A stretch of 64,000 nt of DNA from Ignavibacterium sp. (GTDB taxonomy: Bacteria; Bacteroidota; Ignavibacteria; Ignavibacteriales; Ignavibacteriaceae): positions 1,116,001-1,180,000 of the forward strand of contig NZ_AP026678.1 in the NCBI RefSeq assembly GCF_025998815.1, written 5' to 3'. A program made the position numbers and the translations under genes. Shown piece after piece: positions 44,218 through 54,400 of the stretch (position 1 is the first letter of the stretch; every line of letters begins with the position of its first letter). The notes under the pieces were generated by a model, which worked only from the letters and a program-made list of their open reading frames with translations, had not been told where the DNA came from and made no database searches.

Positions 44218-45129
44218 ATGAATACATATGACTTTGCAATTGCATTCACCTGGGAATATGATTTCGATTTTGTAGATGCGATTGAAAAAATTCTTCAGGC
44301 TGAAGGTTTATCAACTTACAGAGTTACAGATTACAATATCAAAGAAGTTACAGAAGATGTCAGATTAAAAAAGCTTTCATTCAGAACATATCTGGATAGA
44401 GCATCTGATGTTGATGATGACTATCTTGAACTTGCAAAAATTCTGACCAGAAGGAAAATAAGAATATTTAATCCTTATGATAAAGTTCAGCACGCAATTG
44501 ATAAAGCTTCTATGCATCTGGAATTCATTACAGCGGGATTGAATGTTCCTTATTCAATTATAATTCCACCTCACAAGCATAATAATGATTTAAAAATTTC
44601 GGTTGATGATCTCGCTGTGCTTGGCAGGCCGTTTATAATCAAACCATGTAATACAACTGGTGGTGGAATCGGAGTCGTTACCGGAGCAGAAACATTAAAA
44701 GAAGTATTGGACGAAAGAAGCACTTTCGATAATGACAAGTATATTCTTCAACAAAAAATTTACCCAAAAACTCTTGACGGAAAGAGAGCATGGTTCAGGT
44801 GTTTCTGGGCTTTTGGAAAAGTAATCTGCTGCTGGTGGGATGATCAAACTCATATCTATGAAATTATAACACAGGATGAGTTTGAAATTTTTAATCTTAA
44901 AAAGTTAAATGAGATTACCCGAAAGATTGCCAGACTAACAACACTTGATTTTTTTTCAACTGAAATTGCAATTACTGAAGAGAATAAATTTGTCGTTATT
45001 GATTATGTGAATGATCAGTGTGATATGAGATTTAAATCGAAACATCAGGATGGAATTCCGGATGAAGTTGTTTATGATATTATCGAACAACTTAAAAAAG
45101 CTGTTATTAAAGAAGTAAAGAAAAAATGA
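44218..45129 (+). CDS. ATP-grasp enzyme, substrate unknown
   Basis: 303 residues, cytoplasmic. The N-terminal domain (1-100) begins 'YDFAIAFTWEYD'. The ATP-grasp core follows: 'VLGRPFIIKPCNTTGGGIGVV' (the glycine loop and nucleotide-binding Lys), 'KYILQQKIYPK', 'KRAWFRCFWAFGK' and the metal-binding end 'FVVIDYVNDQCDMRF' near residue 255. This gives RimK-like carboxylate-amine or carboxylate-thiol ligase architecture, with the middle Asp/Asn of the metal site kept. I cannot name the substrate. It shares four bases (ATGA) with the membrane protein downstream, so the two are coupled. Confidence 0.8.
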   Translation: MNTYDFAIAFTWEYDFDFVDAIEKILQAEGLSTYRVTDYNIKEVTEDVRLKKLSFRTYLDRASDVDDDYLELAKILTRRKIRIFNPYDKVQHAIDKASMHLEFITAGLNVPYSIIIPPHKHNNDLKISVDDLAVLGRPFIIKPCNTTGGGIGVVTGAETLKEVLDERSTFDNDKYILQQKIYPKTLDGKRAWFRCFWAFGKVICCWWDDQTHIYEIITQDEFEIFNLKKLNEITRKIARLTTLDFFSTEIAITEENKFVVIDYVNDQCDMRFKSKHQDGIPDEVVYDIIEQLKKAVIKEVKKK

Positions 45130-45509
45130 GACGAAAAGACCTGATAATGATTTTAGTTTCTGCATTAATAATTTTATTAATTCTTGGTTATTACTTTCTT
45201 TATAATATTTATGAAATTAAAGTCGAGGTTAATCCCTCACAACTTTATGCAGATGTAAATTCAAAGGTTGAAATAAAGGTTATTCCAATTAATGCACTTG
45301 GTTCGAAAGCAATTTTTCGATATACAGAAAGTGAATTTGAAATAATTGAAGGTAAAGAATTGGTTGAAGTGGAAACAATTGACAAAAAGAATTCTCTTAT
45401 GAAAATAAAATCAAAAGGAATTGAAGGTAAAGTTGGTATAAAGATTATTAATAAACACTCTTTATTCCCACAATATGTTGAAATTCTGATTTTACCTCTT
45501 CGAGTCTGA
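45126..45509 (+). CDS. Membrane-anchored Ig-like small protein
   Basis: 127 residues. One membrane helix at 7-27 ('IMILVSALIILLILGYYFLY') and then a strand-rich domain ('IKVEVNPSQLYADVNSKVEIKVIPINALGSKAIF') that reads as a bacterial Ig-like (Big-type) fold, likely outside the membrane. No family named. Four-base overlap with the ATP-grasp gene suggests a shared task. Confidence 0.7.
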   Translation: MRRKDLIMILVSALIILLILGYYFLYNIYEIKVEVNPSQLYADVNSKVEIKVIPINALGSKAIFRYTESEFEIIEGKELVEVETIDKKNSLMKIKSKGIEGKVGIKIINKHSLFPQYVEILILPLRV

Positions 45510-45564
45510 AAAAGAAAATTTAAATGGTTATTTTAAAGTCAAAGAAAATTTGAAGTGAGGATTT

Positions 45565-46341
45565 ATGAAAGTGAAAATTTTATCAACGATTTTATTTCTG
45601 ATTATTGCATTTAATCAAAATTACTCTCAAGGAACTGCTGGTGAATCAGCAAAGTTTGAATACAGATATCTGATAGATATGCCAACCGCTGGAATACTTG
45701 AAAAAGGTATGGTAGGTGTTACTACAGATGTACTTCCAGCTGGTGTTGTAGTTGCAAAGATGGAGGTTGGGGTCTTTCAAAATGTTAGTTTTGGAATTTC
45801 TTATGGTGCTGCAAATCTGATTGGTTCAGGAAAACCAAATTGGTATGAATTGCCTGGAGTAAACATTAGATTCAGAATGATTAATGAATCGTTAATTCTC
45901 CCAGCTTTAGTAATTGGATTTGATTCACAGGGCAAAGGTGAAGAATTTGAAAGTCCAAAGAGATTTGCAATAAAATCTCCCGGATTTTTTGCTGCTGCAA
46001 GCAAAAACTTTGCATTACTTGGATATCTGAGTTTGCACGGTGCAATTAACTACTCTCTTGAAAAAAATGATGGCGATAACTTTCTTAATCTTTGGGTAGG
46101 TGCGGAAAAAACTTTAGGACAAAATTTCTCAGTAATTGCTGAATACGATTTCGCACTGAATGATAATGCGGCTTCATCATTTGGTGAAGGCAAAGGATAT
46201 CTTAATCTTGGATTAAGATGGGCAATTGGTTCTGGGTTCACACTTGGTTTTGATTTGAGAGATTTATTGCAAAACAAAAGATGGAATCCAAACGCAGCAG
46301 ACCGCGCACTAAGAATTGAATACATTCAAAGTATATTTTAA
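45565..46341 (+). CDS. Outer-membrane beta-barrel protein, function unknown
   Basis: 258 residues. Signal peptide ('STILFLIIAFNQNYSQG'), then strands of a small barrel ('VFQNVSFGISYGAANLIG', 'FSVIAEYDFALNDNAASS', 'GYLNLGLRWAIGSGFTLGFDLRDLLQNKRW'), which looks like a YjbH/DUF-type barrel. Ribosome site GTGAGG. It follows the ATP-grasp and Ig-like genes by 55 bases and is followed by a 10-bp hairpin. Confidence 0.7.
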   Translation: MKVKILSTILFLIIAFNQNYSQGTAGESAKFEYRYLIDMPTAGILEKGMVGVTTDVLPAGVVVAKMEVGVFQNVSFGISYGAANLIGSGKPNWYELPGVNIRFRMINESLILPALVIGFDSQGKGEEFESPKRFAIKSPGFFAAASKNFALLGYLSLHGAINYSLEKNDGDNFLNLWVGAEKTLGQNFSVIAEYDFALNDNAASSFGEGKGYLNLGLRWAIGSGFTLGFDLRDLLQNKRWNPNAADRALRIEYIQSIF

Positions 46342-46349
46342 TGTTTGTT

Positions 46350-46381
46350 GCTAATTCTGGACATAATAGTTCAGAATTAGC
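46350..46381. terminator. Hairpin after the barrel gene
   Basis: GCTAATTCTG and CAGAATTAGC form a perfect 10-bp stem with a 12-base loop, nine bases after the stop. No strong T run follows, so a weak or factor-dependent terminator or processing site. Confidence 0.45.
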
Positions 46382-46491
46382 TACATTATTTGAACACATC
46401 TATCTTAGAAACTAAAGTTTAGCACTTACTTTTCTCCTTTCTTAAGGCAAGATATTTGCCAATATTTCTACAGTTATTTACGGAGGTTGAG

Positions 46492-47565
46492 ATGAAAAAT
46501 TTATTTTTATTACCTTTGATTGCAATTCTGTTTACAGGATGCTATACTCAGATTGCGCTTGATAAAGATAAAAGATCAAACGATTCAGATTATTACTATT
46601 CGCAATCTGAAGATCAAAATGATGATGATTATACCTATGAGGAAACTTATTCCGATACTCTTTATGACAATGAAGGAAATGAATATCACTATCACTTTTA
46701 TGGATATCCGATTTATAGAAAATATTATTGGGGTTATTACCCTTCTCTTCATATATCCATTGGTATAGGAAACCCTTGGTGGTATTATGATCCATGGTAT
46801 TGGGATCCTTGGTTCTGCGACCCATGGTATCCAACCGTGATTTATTATTCAACTTATTGGTATCCGGGCTATTATTATTGGTATCCTCGATATTACGGTA
46901 GCTACTGGACTTATTATCCTTCAATTTATAAATACCGATCAAATGATGGATACAGAATAAGAAACTCAAGCGGTTTCAGAAATAATCTTGTTACACGAAA
47001 TGACGGCAATCGTGGTACAGACCAGATACTTCGTGATCAATTAAGAGTTAGAGAGAGAAATCTTCTAACAACAAGAAATGAAAATCTTAGAGAGCGAAAT
47101 GAGTTAAGAAATCGTGATAGACAAACTGATGTTCGCAATAGAAACAATGATCAGCTTTTACGATCGAGAGAAAATATTGATGAGAACAGGAACAGAATTG
47201 AAGTACAAAAAAGAAAAGATGTACGCGAAACCGATAGAAACAGAATCGAAATTCGAAATCGTGAACAAACTGACGGCAATAATAACGACATCAGAAAACA
47301 AAATGAAATTAGAAAAAGACAGGAAGAAAGAAAACCGCCACAGATAAAAAGAAATGAAAACACTGAGTCAAGAACTCCAAGATATAACAATGATAGTAAC
47401 AGAAACAGAACTCCGGAGAGGACCTATTCAACGCCCAGGAATAACAATACTCCAAGGTCTTATAGTCCTCCGACAAATAATACATCCAGACAGAATTCAA
47501 CTCCACCACCAAGAAATAACGGTGGAAACAGAGGAAACTCCGGGTCAGACAGGAGCAGAAGATGA
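46492..47565 (+). CDS. Lipoprotein with Tyr/Trp-rich and Arg/Asn-rich low-complexity regions
   Basis: 357 residues from the ATG at 46492, preceded by GGAGG. Lipoprotein signal ('LIAILFTGC', Cys17). A short acidic part (20-50) leads to a Tyr/Trp-rich stretch (about 70-150, 'WYYDPWYWDPWFCDPWYP') and then a long Arg/Asn/Glu/Gln-rich stretch (about 165-330) with recurring 'RNR'-type units, ending in Pro/Asn/Arg ('PPPRNNGGNRGNSGSDRSRR'). No catalytic domain. This looks structural: a surface filament, glue or matrix-binding lipoprotein. The next gene is a shorter relative and overlaps by four bases. Confidence 0.75.
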   Translation: MKNLFLLPLIAILFTGCYTQIALDKDKRSNDSDYYYSQSEDQNDDDYTYEETYSDTLYDNEGNEYHYHFYGYPIYRKYYWGYYPSLHISIGIGNPWWYYDPWYWDPWFCDPWYPTVIYYSTYWYPGYYYWYPRYYGSYWTYYPSIYKYRSNDGYRIRNSSGFRNNLVTRNDGNRGTDQILRDQLRVRERNLLTTRNENLRERNELRNRDRQTDVRNRNNDQLLRSRENIDENRNRIEVQKRKDVRETDRNRIEIRNREQTDGNNNDIRKQNEIRKRQEERKPPQIKRNENTESRTPRYNNDSNRNRTPERTYSTPRNNNTPRSYSPPTNNTSRQNSTPPPRNNGGNRGNSGSDRSRR

Positions 47566-48026
47566 AAAAAATAATTTTAGGGTCAGCGGTTTTATTGTTC
47601 TTACTTCAGGGATGTTACACAGTAATTTTAACTCCCGAAGACAGAACGCCAGTTTATGACAACTATTATGGCTTCTATCTCAGTGAATATTTTGGTTCTT
47701 ATGGAAGTTATTATGAGGTTCCATGGTGGATAACAACTCCAATTGTTACAATAAGTAATGGATCAACGAAAAACAGAAGTACTGATACTCAATCAATTAG
47801 AAATAATGATGGATTCAGATATGAATCCGGTTCTCGTGATGGTATAATTACAACCCCACCACCAAGCAGGGACAATAGTTCATCTACAACAACTCAAAAA
47901 TCAGGAACTTCTTCGGGAAATGAAGTAAGAAGTAATACAAATTCTGGTAATAGTTCGGGAAATTCAAATTCCGGTTCAATCAGAAATGAAAACGGAAACA
48001 GAAATTCAGGAAACAGCAGGAGATAA
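47562..48026 (+). CDS. Second low-complexity lipoprotein, Ser/Asn-rich
   Basis: 154 residues. Lipoprotein signal 'LLFLLQGCYTVILTPEDRTP' with Cys18; the mature start 'CYTVILTPEDRTPVYDN' resembles the start of the preceding protein ('CYTQIALDKDKRSND'). A short Tyr-rich piece ('GFYLSEYFGSYGSYYEVPWW') and then a Ser/Asn/Gly/Thr-rich tail with 'NSGNSSGNSNSG'-like repeats. Same body plan as its neighbour with a different tail. Ribosome site AGGAG. Confidence 0.75.
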   Translation: MKKIILGSAVLLFLLQGCYTVILTPEDRTPVYDNYYGFYLSEYFGSYGSYYEVPWWITTPIVTISNGSTKNRSTDTQSIRNNDGFRYESGSRDGIITTPPPSRDNSSSTTTQKSGTSSGNEVRSNTNSGNSSGNSNSGSIRNENGNRNSGNSRR

Positions 48027-48028
48027 AA

Positions 48029-49447
48029 ATGTTATACAGAAATATTCAGTTAACATTAGTAGTAATTATTTTCAGCACTTTAACTTTTTCTCAAAACTAT
48101 AATGATGCTTTGAGAGTAAGTGTGCCTGGATTAGGTGCAAGTGCAAGAGCATTAGGAATGGGAAACAGTTACATATCATTAAGTGATGATGGTTCAGCTT
48201 CATTCTTTAATCCGGCAGGATTAGGTTTGGTTAAAAAACTTGAGTTTATGGGCGGAATAGATATTACTTCATTTAATAATTCAACAAAATTCTTTAATCA
48301 AACTACGGAAAGTAATTCCAGCCAAACGAAGTTAGATAATATCAGTTTAACTTTCCCAATTCCAACTTTAAGAGGAAGTCTTGTATTTGGATTGTCCTAC
48401 AATACCACAAAGGATTTTGTCGGAAGTCTTGAATTCAATGGATTTAATAACGGCAGTAATTCAAAAATCCAAAGCTTGCTTGATACTGATATTCCATACG
48501 ATTTATATCTGACTGATGATAATGGTAATACTATCATCAATGGAAGATTAAATCAAAGTGGAAATATGCTTAACTCAGGTTCACTTAATCAATGGACATT
48601 AACAGGAGCTATTGAAGCTTACAGAAATTTGTTCATCGGTGCAAATGTATCTGTTGTAAGTGGTAGCTTCACCTCTGATTTTGATTACTACGAAGACGAT
48701 ACACAAAATATTTATCAGGGTGAAACTGCACCGGGTTACCCTTCAACTACTGATTTCCGAACTTTCTATTTAAAGAATTTATTGAAATGGGATATTGAAG
48801 GTTGGAATGCAAAAGTCGGGTTTCTTTATCAGTTTGAAAAAATAGCAAGACTTGGATTAACAATTCAATTTCCTAAAGTCTATAAGATCAATGAAGATTT
48901 TAATGTTGAAGGCAGGAGTGAATTTGCAAATGCTTCTGTTACTTTGGACCCTGAAAAATATAGTGACAAAGTTAAATATGATATCACTTCTCCCTATGAA
49001 ATATCGGGCGGTGCTTCCGTAAATCTAAAAGGATTAATAGTTAGTGCACAAGCAACTTACATTGATTATAAGGAAATGGAATTTTCAAACGGAGAAGGCA
49101 TATCTTCAACATACTTTTCGGATCAGAATAAACGAATTAAAAATTTAATGAGACCAGTTGTTAATTATAATCTTGGTGCTGAATATACCTTCCCTGAAAT
49201 AGGTTTCAGATTAAGAGGTGGATTTATTCTTCAACCTTCGGCTTTCAAAAATGATCCATCTGACTTTGATAAAAAATATCTTACTGCCGGCGTTGGATTT
49301 CTTTCTGATGGAGTTATAGGAATTGATATAGCTTATGCTTATGGTTGGTGGAAAGATGTTGGAGATAATTATGATTCAAATGTCTCAAGAACTTTTCAGG
49401 ATATAACATATCATAAAGTTATGTTAACAACTTCATACAGGTTTTAA
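48029..49447 (+). CDS. PorV/OMPP1-type outer-membrane barrel
   Basis: 472 residues. Signal peptide, then 'SVPGLGASARALGMGNSYISLSDDGSASFFNPAGLGLVKKLEF' as residue 30-75 region, which is the hallmark of the FadL/OMPP1 (PorV) barrel family with the 'NPAGL' loop. The remaining sequence alternates strands and Asn-rich loops to 'KVMLTTSYRF'. PorV is a shuttle for cargo of the type IX system; other family members move hydrophobic compounds. Two bases separate it from the previous gene. A strong terminator follows. Confidence 0.85.
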   Translation: MLYRNIQLTLVVIIFSTLTFSQNYNDALRVSVPGLGASARALGMGNSYISLSDDGSASFFNPAGLGLVKKLEFMGGIDITSFNNSTKFFNQTTESNSSQTKLDNISLTFPIPTLRGSLVFGLSYNTTKDFVGSLEFNGFNNGSNSKIQSLLDTDIPYDLYLTDDNGNTIINGRLNQSGNMLNSGSLNQWTLTGAIEAYRNLFIGANVSVVSGSFTSDFDYYEDDTQNIYQGETAPGYPSTTDFRTFYLKNLLKWDIEGWNAKVGFLYQFEKIARLGLTIQFPKVYKINEDFNVEGRSEFANASVTLDPEKYSDKVKYDITSPYEISGGASVNLKGLIVSAQATYIDYKEMEFSNGEGISSTYFSDQNKRIKNLMRPVVNYNLGAEYTFPEIGFRLRGGFILQPSAFKNDPSDFDKKYLTAGVGFLSDGVIGIDIAYAYGWWKDVGDNYDSNVSRTFQDITYHKVMLTTSYRF

Positions 49448-49468
49448 TTAACTAATTTGCTAAAAAAC

Positions 49469-49500
49469 AAAAAACCTCACTTTTGAAGTGAGGTTTTTTT
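49469..49500 (+). terminator. Strong rho-independent terminator
   Basis: AAACCTCACTT and AAGTGAGGTTT form an 11-bp stem with a 3-base loop, followed by T7. It ends the lipoprotein/barrel run. Confidence 0.9.
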
Positions 49501-49501
49501 G

Positions 49502-49574
49502 TGGGCAGAGACGGAATCGAACCGCCGACACAAGGATTTTCAGTCCTTTGCTCTACCGACTGAGCTATCTGCCC
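49502..49574 (-). tRNA. tRNA-Phe (anticodon GAA)
   Basis: The minus strand folds as a tRNA: 7-bp acceptor stem GGGCAGA/TCTGCCC with discriminator A, D arm 'GCTCAGTCGGTAGAGC', anticodon arm AAGGA-CTGAAAA-TCCTT with GAA at 49539-49541, and T arm 'GGTTCGATTCC'. CCA is not encoded. It lies between the terminator and glmS. Confidence 0.97.
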
Positions 49575-49624
49575 TTAAAAATTTTGGCGCACAAAAATAT
49601 AGATTTTTCATTTAATCACAAAAA

Positions 49625-51457
49625 TTATTCAACTGTAACACTTTTAGCTAAATTTCTCGGCTGATCAACATTTAATCCCTTTTTAACTGCAATATGATAA
49701 GCCAATAGCTGAAGTGGAATAACGGTCAGAATAGGTCTAAGCATTTCAATTGTATCAGGAATTTTGATTGCGTAATCAACCAAATGATCAATCTCATCAT
49801 CATTTTCACTTGCAATAGCAATTATCTTTCCTCCGCGAGCTTTTACTTCCTGAATATTACTTTTAATTTTCTCATAGGTCGAATCCTTTGGTGCAATGAA
49901 TACAACAGGCATATTCTCGTCAATTAATGCTATCGGACCGTGTTTCATTTCTGCTGCAGGATAACCTTCAGCATGAATGTAAGATATTTCTTTTAGCTTA
50001 AGCGCACCTTCAAGTGCTACCGGAAAATTATAACCTCTGCCGAGGTAAAGAAAATTCTTTGCATCTTTAAATTGCTCAGCGATAATTTCAATCTCAGAGT
50101 TTAGCTTCAATATTTTTTCAACTTTATCGGGAATTGATAATAGTTCTGAAGCTATAAGTTTTCCATCCTCTCTGCTTAGATTCTTTTTTCTTCCAACTAA
50201 AAGAGTAATCAGAGCTAAAACTACTAATTGAGAGGTGAATGCTTTTGTTGATGCAACTCCAATTTCAGGCCCGGCATGAGTATAAACTCCTGCATCACTT
50301 TCACGTGCGATTGAACTTCCAACTGCATTACAAATTCCCAATGCTAGCGCACCACGCAATTTAGCTTCTCGCAATGCAGCTAATGTATCAGCGGTTTCAC
50401 CACTCTGAGAAATAAAAAATACTGTATCTTCGTTACCAACAATTGGATTTCGGTATCTGAATTCTGATGCGTACTCAACTTCAGTAGGAATTCTTGTAAA
50501 ATGTTCAAACATATATTCGCCAACCAACCCTGCATGCCAGCTTGTTCCACAAGCAGAGATTAAAATTCTTTTTGAATTCGCTAATCTATCTGCAACATCA
50601 GTAAGTCCACCCAATTTCGCATTACCTTCATCCAATAAAATTCTTCCGCGCATTGAATTACGGATTGACTCAGGCTGCTCCATAATTTCTTTTAGCATAA
50701 AATGCGGATAACCACCTTTATCAATTTCCTCAAGAGACATTGTTATTTCGTGGACTTCTTTCCTGATATCTTCATCATAAATTGTTTTTGCACAAAAATC
50801 ATTTTTGGTTATTACTGCAACCTCACCATCTTCGAGATAAACAACCTGTTTTGTGTAAGCAATTACTGCTGATACATCTGATGCAACAAAATTTTCTTCA
50901 TCTCCAAGTCCTACAACTAAAGGAGATCCCTTGCGAGCTGCTACAATTTTATCCGGTTCTTTTGTATAAATTATTGCAAGACCGTAGGTGCCTTCAACTT
51001 CCTGTAAAGCAAGCTGCACTGATTTAACTAAATTATTTCCTTTCTTAAGAAATGAATCAATCAGATGTGGTAGAACTTCGGAGTCAGTTTCACTTTTGAA
51101 TTTATAACCATTATTTATCAAACTTTTTTTAAGAGTCTGATAATTCTCGATTATACCATTATGAATAAGAAATAATGAACCATCTGAATTTGAATGAGGA
51201 TGTGCATTTGTCTCATTTGGAATTCCATGTGTTGCCCATCTTGTGTGACCTACTCCGATGGATGATTGAAGATTTAGCTGCTCAACTTTTTCCTGTAATA
51301 GAGATACCTTGCCTTTATTCTTTATGATTATTGAGTCATTGCCATTTAGAATTCCTATTCCTGCAGAATCATATCCTCTATATTCAAGTCGTTTCAGACC
51401 TTCAATTAAAATGGGCACACAATTTCGTTTGCCGATATATCCGACAATCCCACACAT
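49625..51457 (-). CDS. glmS: Glutamine--fructose-6-phosphate aminotransferase (isomerizing)
   Basis: 610 residues, complete. Class II glutaminase domain with Cys2 nucleophile ('CGIVGYIGKRN'), 'RLEYRGYDSAGIGI', 'GHTRWATHGIPNETNAHPH', then two SIS (sugar isomerase) domains ('SACGTSWHAGLVGEYMFE', 'SQSGETADTLAALREAK', 'STKAFTSQL'), and the catalytic end 'AKSVTVE'. It makes glucosamine 6-phosphate for peptidoglycan, lipopolysaccharide and surface glycans, which is fitting next to a glycan cluster. It lies 28 bases downstream of the C25 peptidase gene. Confidence 0.97.
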   Translation of the reverse strand: MCGIVGYIGKRNCVPILIEGLKRLEYRGYDSAGIGILNGNDSIIIKNKGKVSLLQEKVEQLNLQSSIGVGHTRWATHGIPNETNAHPHSNSDGSLFLIHNGIIENYQTLKKSLINNGYKFKSETDSEVLPHLIDSFLKKGNNLVKSVQLALQEVEGTYGLAIIYTKEPDKIVAARKGSPLVVGLGDEENFVASDVSAVIAYTKQVVYLEDGEVAVITKNDFCAKTIYDEDIRKEVHEITMSLEEIDKGGYPHFMLKEIMEQPESIRNSMRGRILLDEGNAKLGGLTDVADRLANSKRILISACGTSWHAGLVGEYMFEHFTRIPTEVEYASEFRYRNPIVGNEDTVFFISQSGETADTLAALREAKLRGALALGICNAVGSSIARESDAGVYTHAGPEIGVASTKAFTSQLVVLALITLLVGRKKNLSREDGKLIASELLSIPDKVEKILKLNSEIEIIAEQFKDAKNFLYLGRGYNFPVALEGALKLKEISYIHAEGYPAAEMKHGPIALIDENMPVVFIAPKDSTYEKIKSNIQEVKARGGKIIAIASENDDEIDHLVDYAIKIPDTIEMLRPILTVIPLQLLAYHIAVKKGLNVDQPRNLAKSVTVE

Positions 51458-51485
51458 AATTTTTATTCCCTTTTTGTGCTAATGG

Positions 51486-54400
51486 TTACTTAACTTTAGC
51501 AAGCTTTTGAGTTACTGTTTTTATTTCATCAGCCTGCTTAGAGATTATTTTAAAGAAATAAAGTCCGTTGGCAATTTCATCACCATCTTCATCTCTGCCA
51601 TCCCAATATATTTTATTAAATCCGATTTGCAAAGATGAGGGTGGAATATTTAATTCACGAATTAAACGGCCGGCAATGGTAAAGATCTTAATTCTAAATT
51701 CTTCCGGTGGATTAATACCTCTCAGTTCAAATGTAAAGTAGGTATCATCCTTAAAAGGGTTGGGATAATTATAAACCTGCCTTAAATCCGGATCGTTGTA
51801 AACATAGAAAATTTTTCTGTAAGAAGTTGTATCGAAGAAATTATTAGAAGCATCTTTTGCCAATACTTCAAGCACATGTCTTCCGTCATTAAGTTTTGGG
51901 GTCCAGATTATTTCTGCTTTTGAATTTGGATAAGGAGAATATGAGAAATTAAGATCCAGATTAGAAAACCTAACCGGAATATTATTATGAACTATTGTGA
52001 AATTTGCTGTATCCAATGGCAATGGACTATTATCCTCAAGTGTCATATAAACAACAGGCTCGGAAGAAATAATATCTCCATCCAATATATCTCTGCCATC
52101 AAATGTTATATTAAATCTTGGAGCGATGGAATCACGGGATATATAAAATTTATTTTCAATAATATTATTAAAGTAGTATAATTCCTTTTCAGACATCTCA
52201 ACCTCACCTCTCACAGAAATGGTAGTTACAGGTGCGGTATATAAAAGATTAGTAGTGGGGATAATTCTTGAGTAAACATAGGAAGAATCCTCAGGCAATG
52301 AACTAATTGAATGAGAAAATACAATCGAATCCTCATCGTTAAATTTGAAGAGAATTTTTATAGAGTCAGCTTTAGTATAACCTACATTTTTTATCTTTAG
52401 GTCTAATTGCACATCGAATCCTTGCATTACAGAATCCGGAGTAAAAATCAAATAGTTAGGGTGAATATGTACTTCAGGTAATGGAGAATATTTTATCATA
52501 AGATTTTTGAATTTAAGTGGCGAGGAGGCACCGAAAGAAGAATCTTTTAACTCAAAAACTGCTTTAATAAACTCATATTGGTTGCTCAAGCTAGAGATAT
52601 TATAATCAGGGGAGAAATTAACGATAATCGTGTCCCAATTGTTGTTAGTACTATTTTTACCAAGTAATAAGTTATTAAAAGTTCCTAATGAGCCTTGTGA
52701 ATCTAAATCATATGATATTGATTCCCATTTCTTTGCAGGACCAATAGTAGGAGATTCAATTTTTCCAAATGCATTCTTATAACTTCCAGCAAATTCAAAG
52801 AATGCAGGTTGATAAGGAAAAATCGGTGGCTTATAAGTACTTATATAAACCAAATTATTTTCTCTGTCATGTGCAAATGCATAAAAAATATTTGGTCTAT
52901 TTGACACAATCCATTCTTCTTCAAAGAATCCATCAAGTTTATATCTTCGAATATAATGATTATAGAAACTTTCTATTGTTATAACATAACCATCTGAAAC
53001 AAAGAAATTTGAAAATGTCGGTTGTGAAGCACCGATAAATTCAACATCATCGCCAACCTTAATCCAGTTATTCATAGGATCAAATGTACGAAGTATATAT
53101 TTATTTCTTTTATTTCCATATCCTGCAGTTAAATTATAAACATATCTGCCATCAGTTGAAACATGAATTCCACCATTGGATAGAATTCCATCCTCAGACG
53201 GTAAAAGTTTATCTGGTATATTTACTCGAATGGTATCAGCATTTAGTGGATTTAATCTCAACAATGTCGAATCATCACCTGTCGCTATATAAATATAACC
53301 GTCTAAGTAAAACATCTGATTCTTTATAGTAACAGAAATATCTCCAATCGTTCCATAGTTAAACCCTCGGGTTGTTCCACCTCGACCAGTCCCAATTTTA
53401 TATATTTTTGAAGGACGATCAAAATTTCTGTCAATAATATTTCCGAAATAAATATAGTTCCCATCAGTTGTCGCAGCCGTAAGATAAGTTGAGTCTTCAG
53501 GGATAGATAAAAGAATCGAATCACGCATAGTATTATCCGATGGTCTTGGAGGTAATAGTTGAGTATTAAGGATTAGTCCTTCATCCTCATTTGAATAAAG
53601 GACATTAGTATTCACAAAGTCAGTGAGCTGCTTCCGACTAGCATAGAATCCCAAACCTTCTCTATTATTTATTGAGAAACTTTTGATTGGGGAAGAATTT
53701 GTGTCGGTATTTGAGTAAATGAATGCAGTCCAATAGTAAATACCTGGTTGAAGTTGAGGTGTTTGCCAAGTTACAATTCCCTCTTGAGCAACAAGATCCC
53801 CGGATGCAATCTTAAAATTTGAGTTTAAGCTTTTACTTGTATCAAGAATTATTTGATATCTTAATTCCTGATTAATGTAATCACCTATATCAACTATTTT
53901 AAATTCAACCGTATTAGAAGTAGTAAAATAATAGTCAATTGGTTTCAATATATTTGGTTGTTCTAAGCTAAAAACAGGAAAAGTTTTTGAAGCAAAATTA
54001 TCAGAATGATCATCTTCGGGAATTGAGAAATTTTCGTTAATTCTTACAATAAGAGGAACTAAACCTTGCTGCTGCGGTATCCAATTAAAATAAACTGTAT
54101 CTATGTAATCGAAAGAGGGTCTCATCTGACTACCGATCAATGTTGAATCAGAAATAATATTTTGATATAATTCAACTAATACTGAATCATTCGTAAATGC
54201 TGTTCCAAGATTTTTATAGCCAATAGTTACTAATACGGTATCATTGATTAAGGGATTAACTGGAGATATTGAGATATCTCTGGTCTCTATTGAAAAATCA
54301 GCTTTCTCAGGTAATGCTAATTTTATTGCTGGATCCCCCAATAGATTCAGCATTGGTAACATTTGACCATAAGCTGGATTTGATTTTGCAATTTGAATAG

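Noticed and set aside
44118-44249. 44-residue N-terminal extension of the TPR lipoprotein
   Set aside because: The lipoprotein signal starts at 44117, and the extension would overlap the divergent ATP-grasp gene.
46350-46381. Riboswitch or regulatory RNA
   Set aside because: A single simple hairpin right after a stop codon, with no further conserved structure before the next gene.
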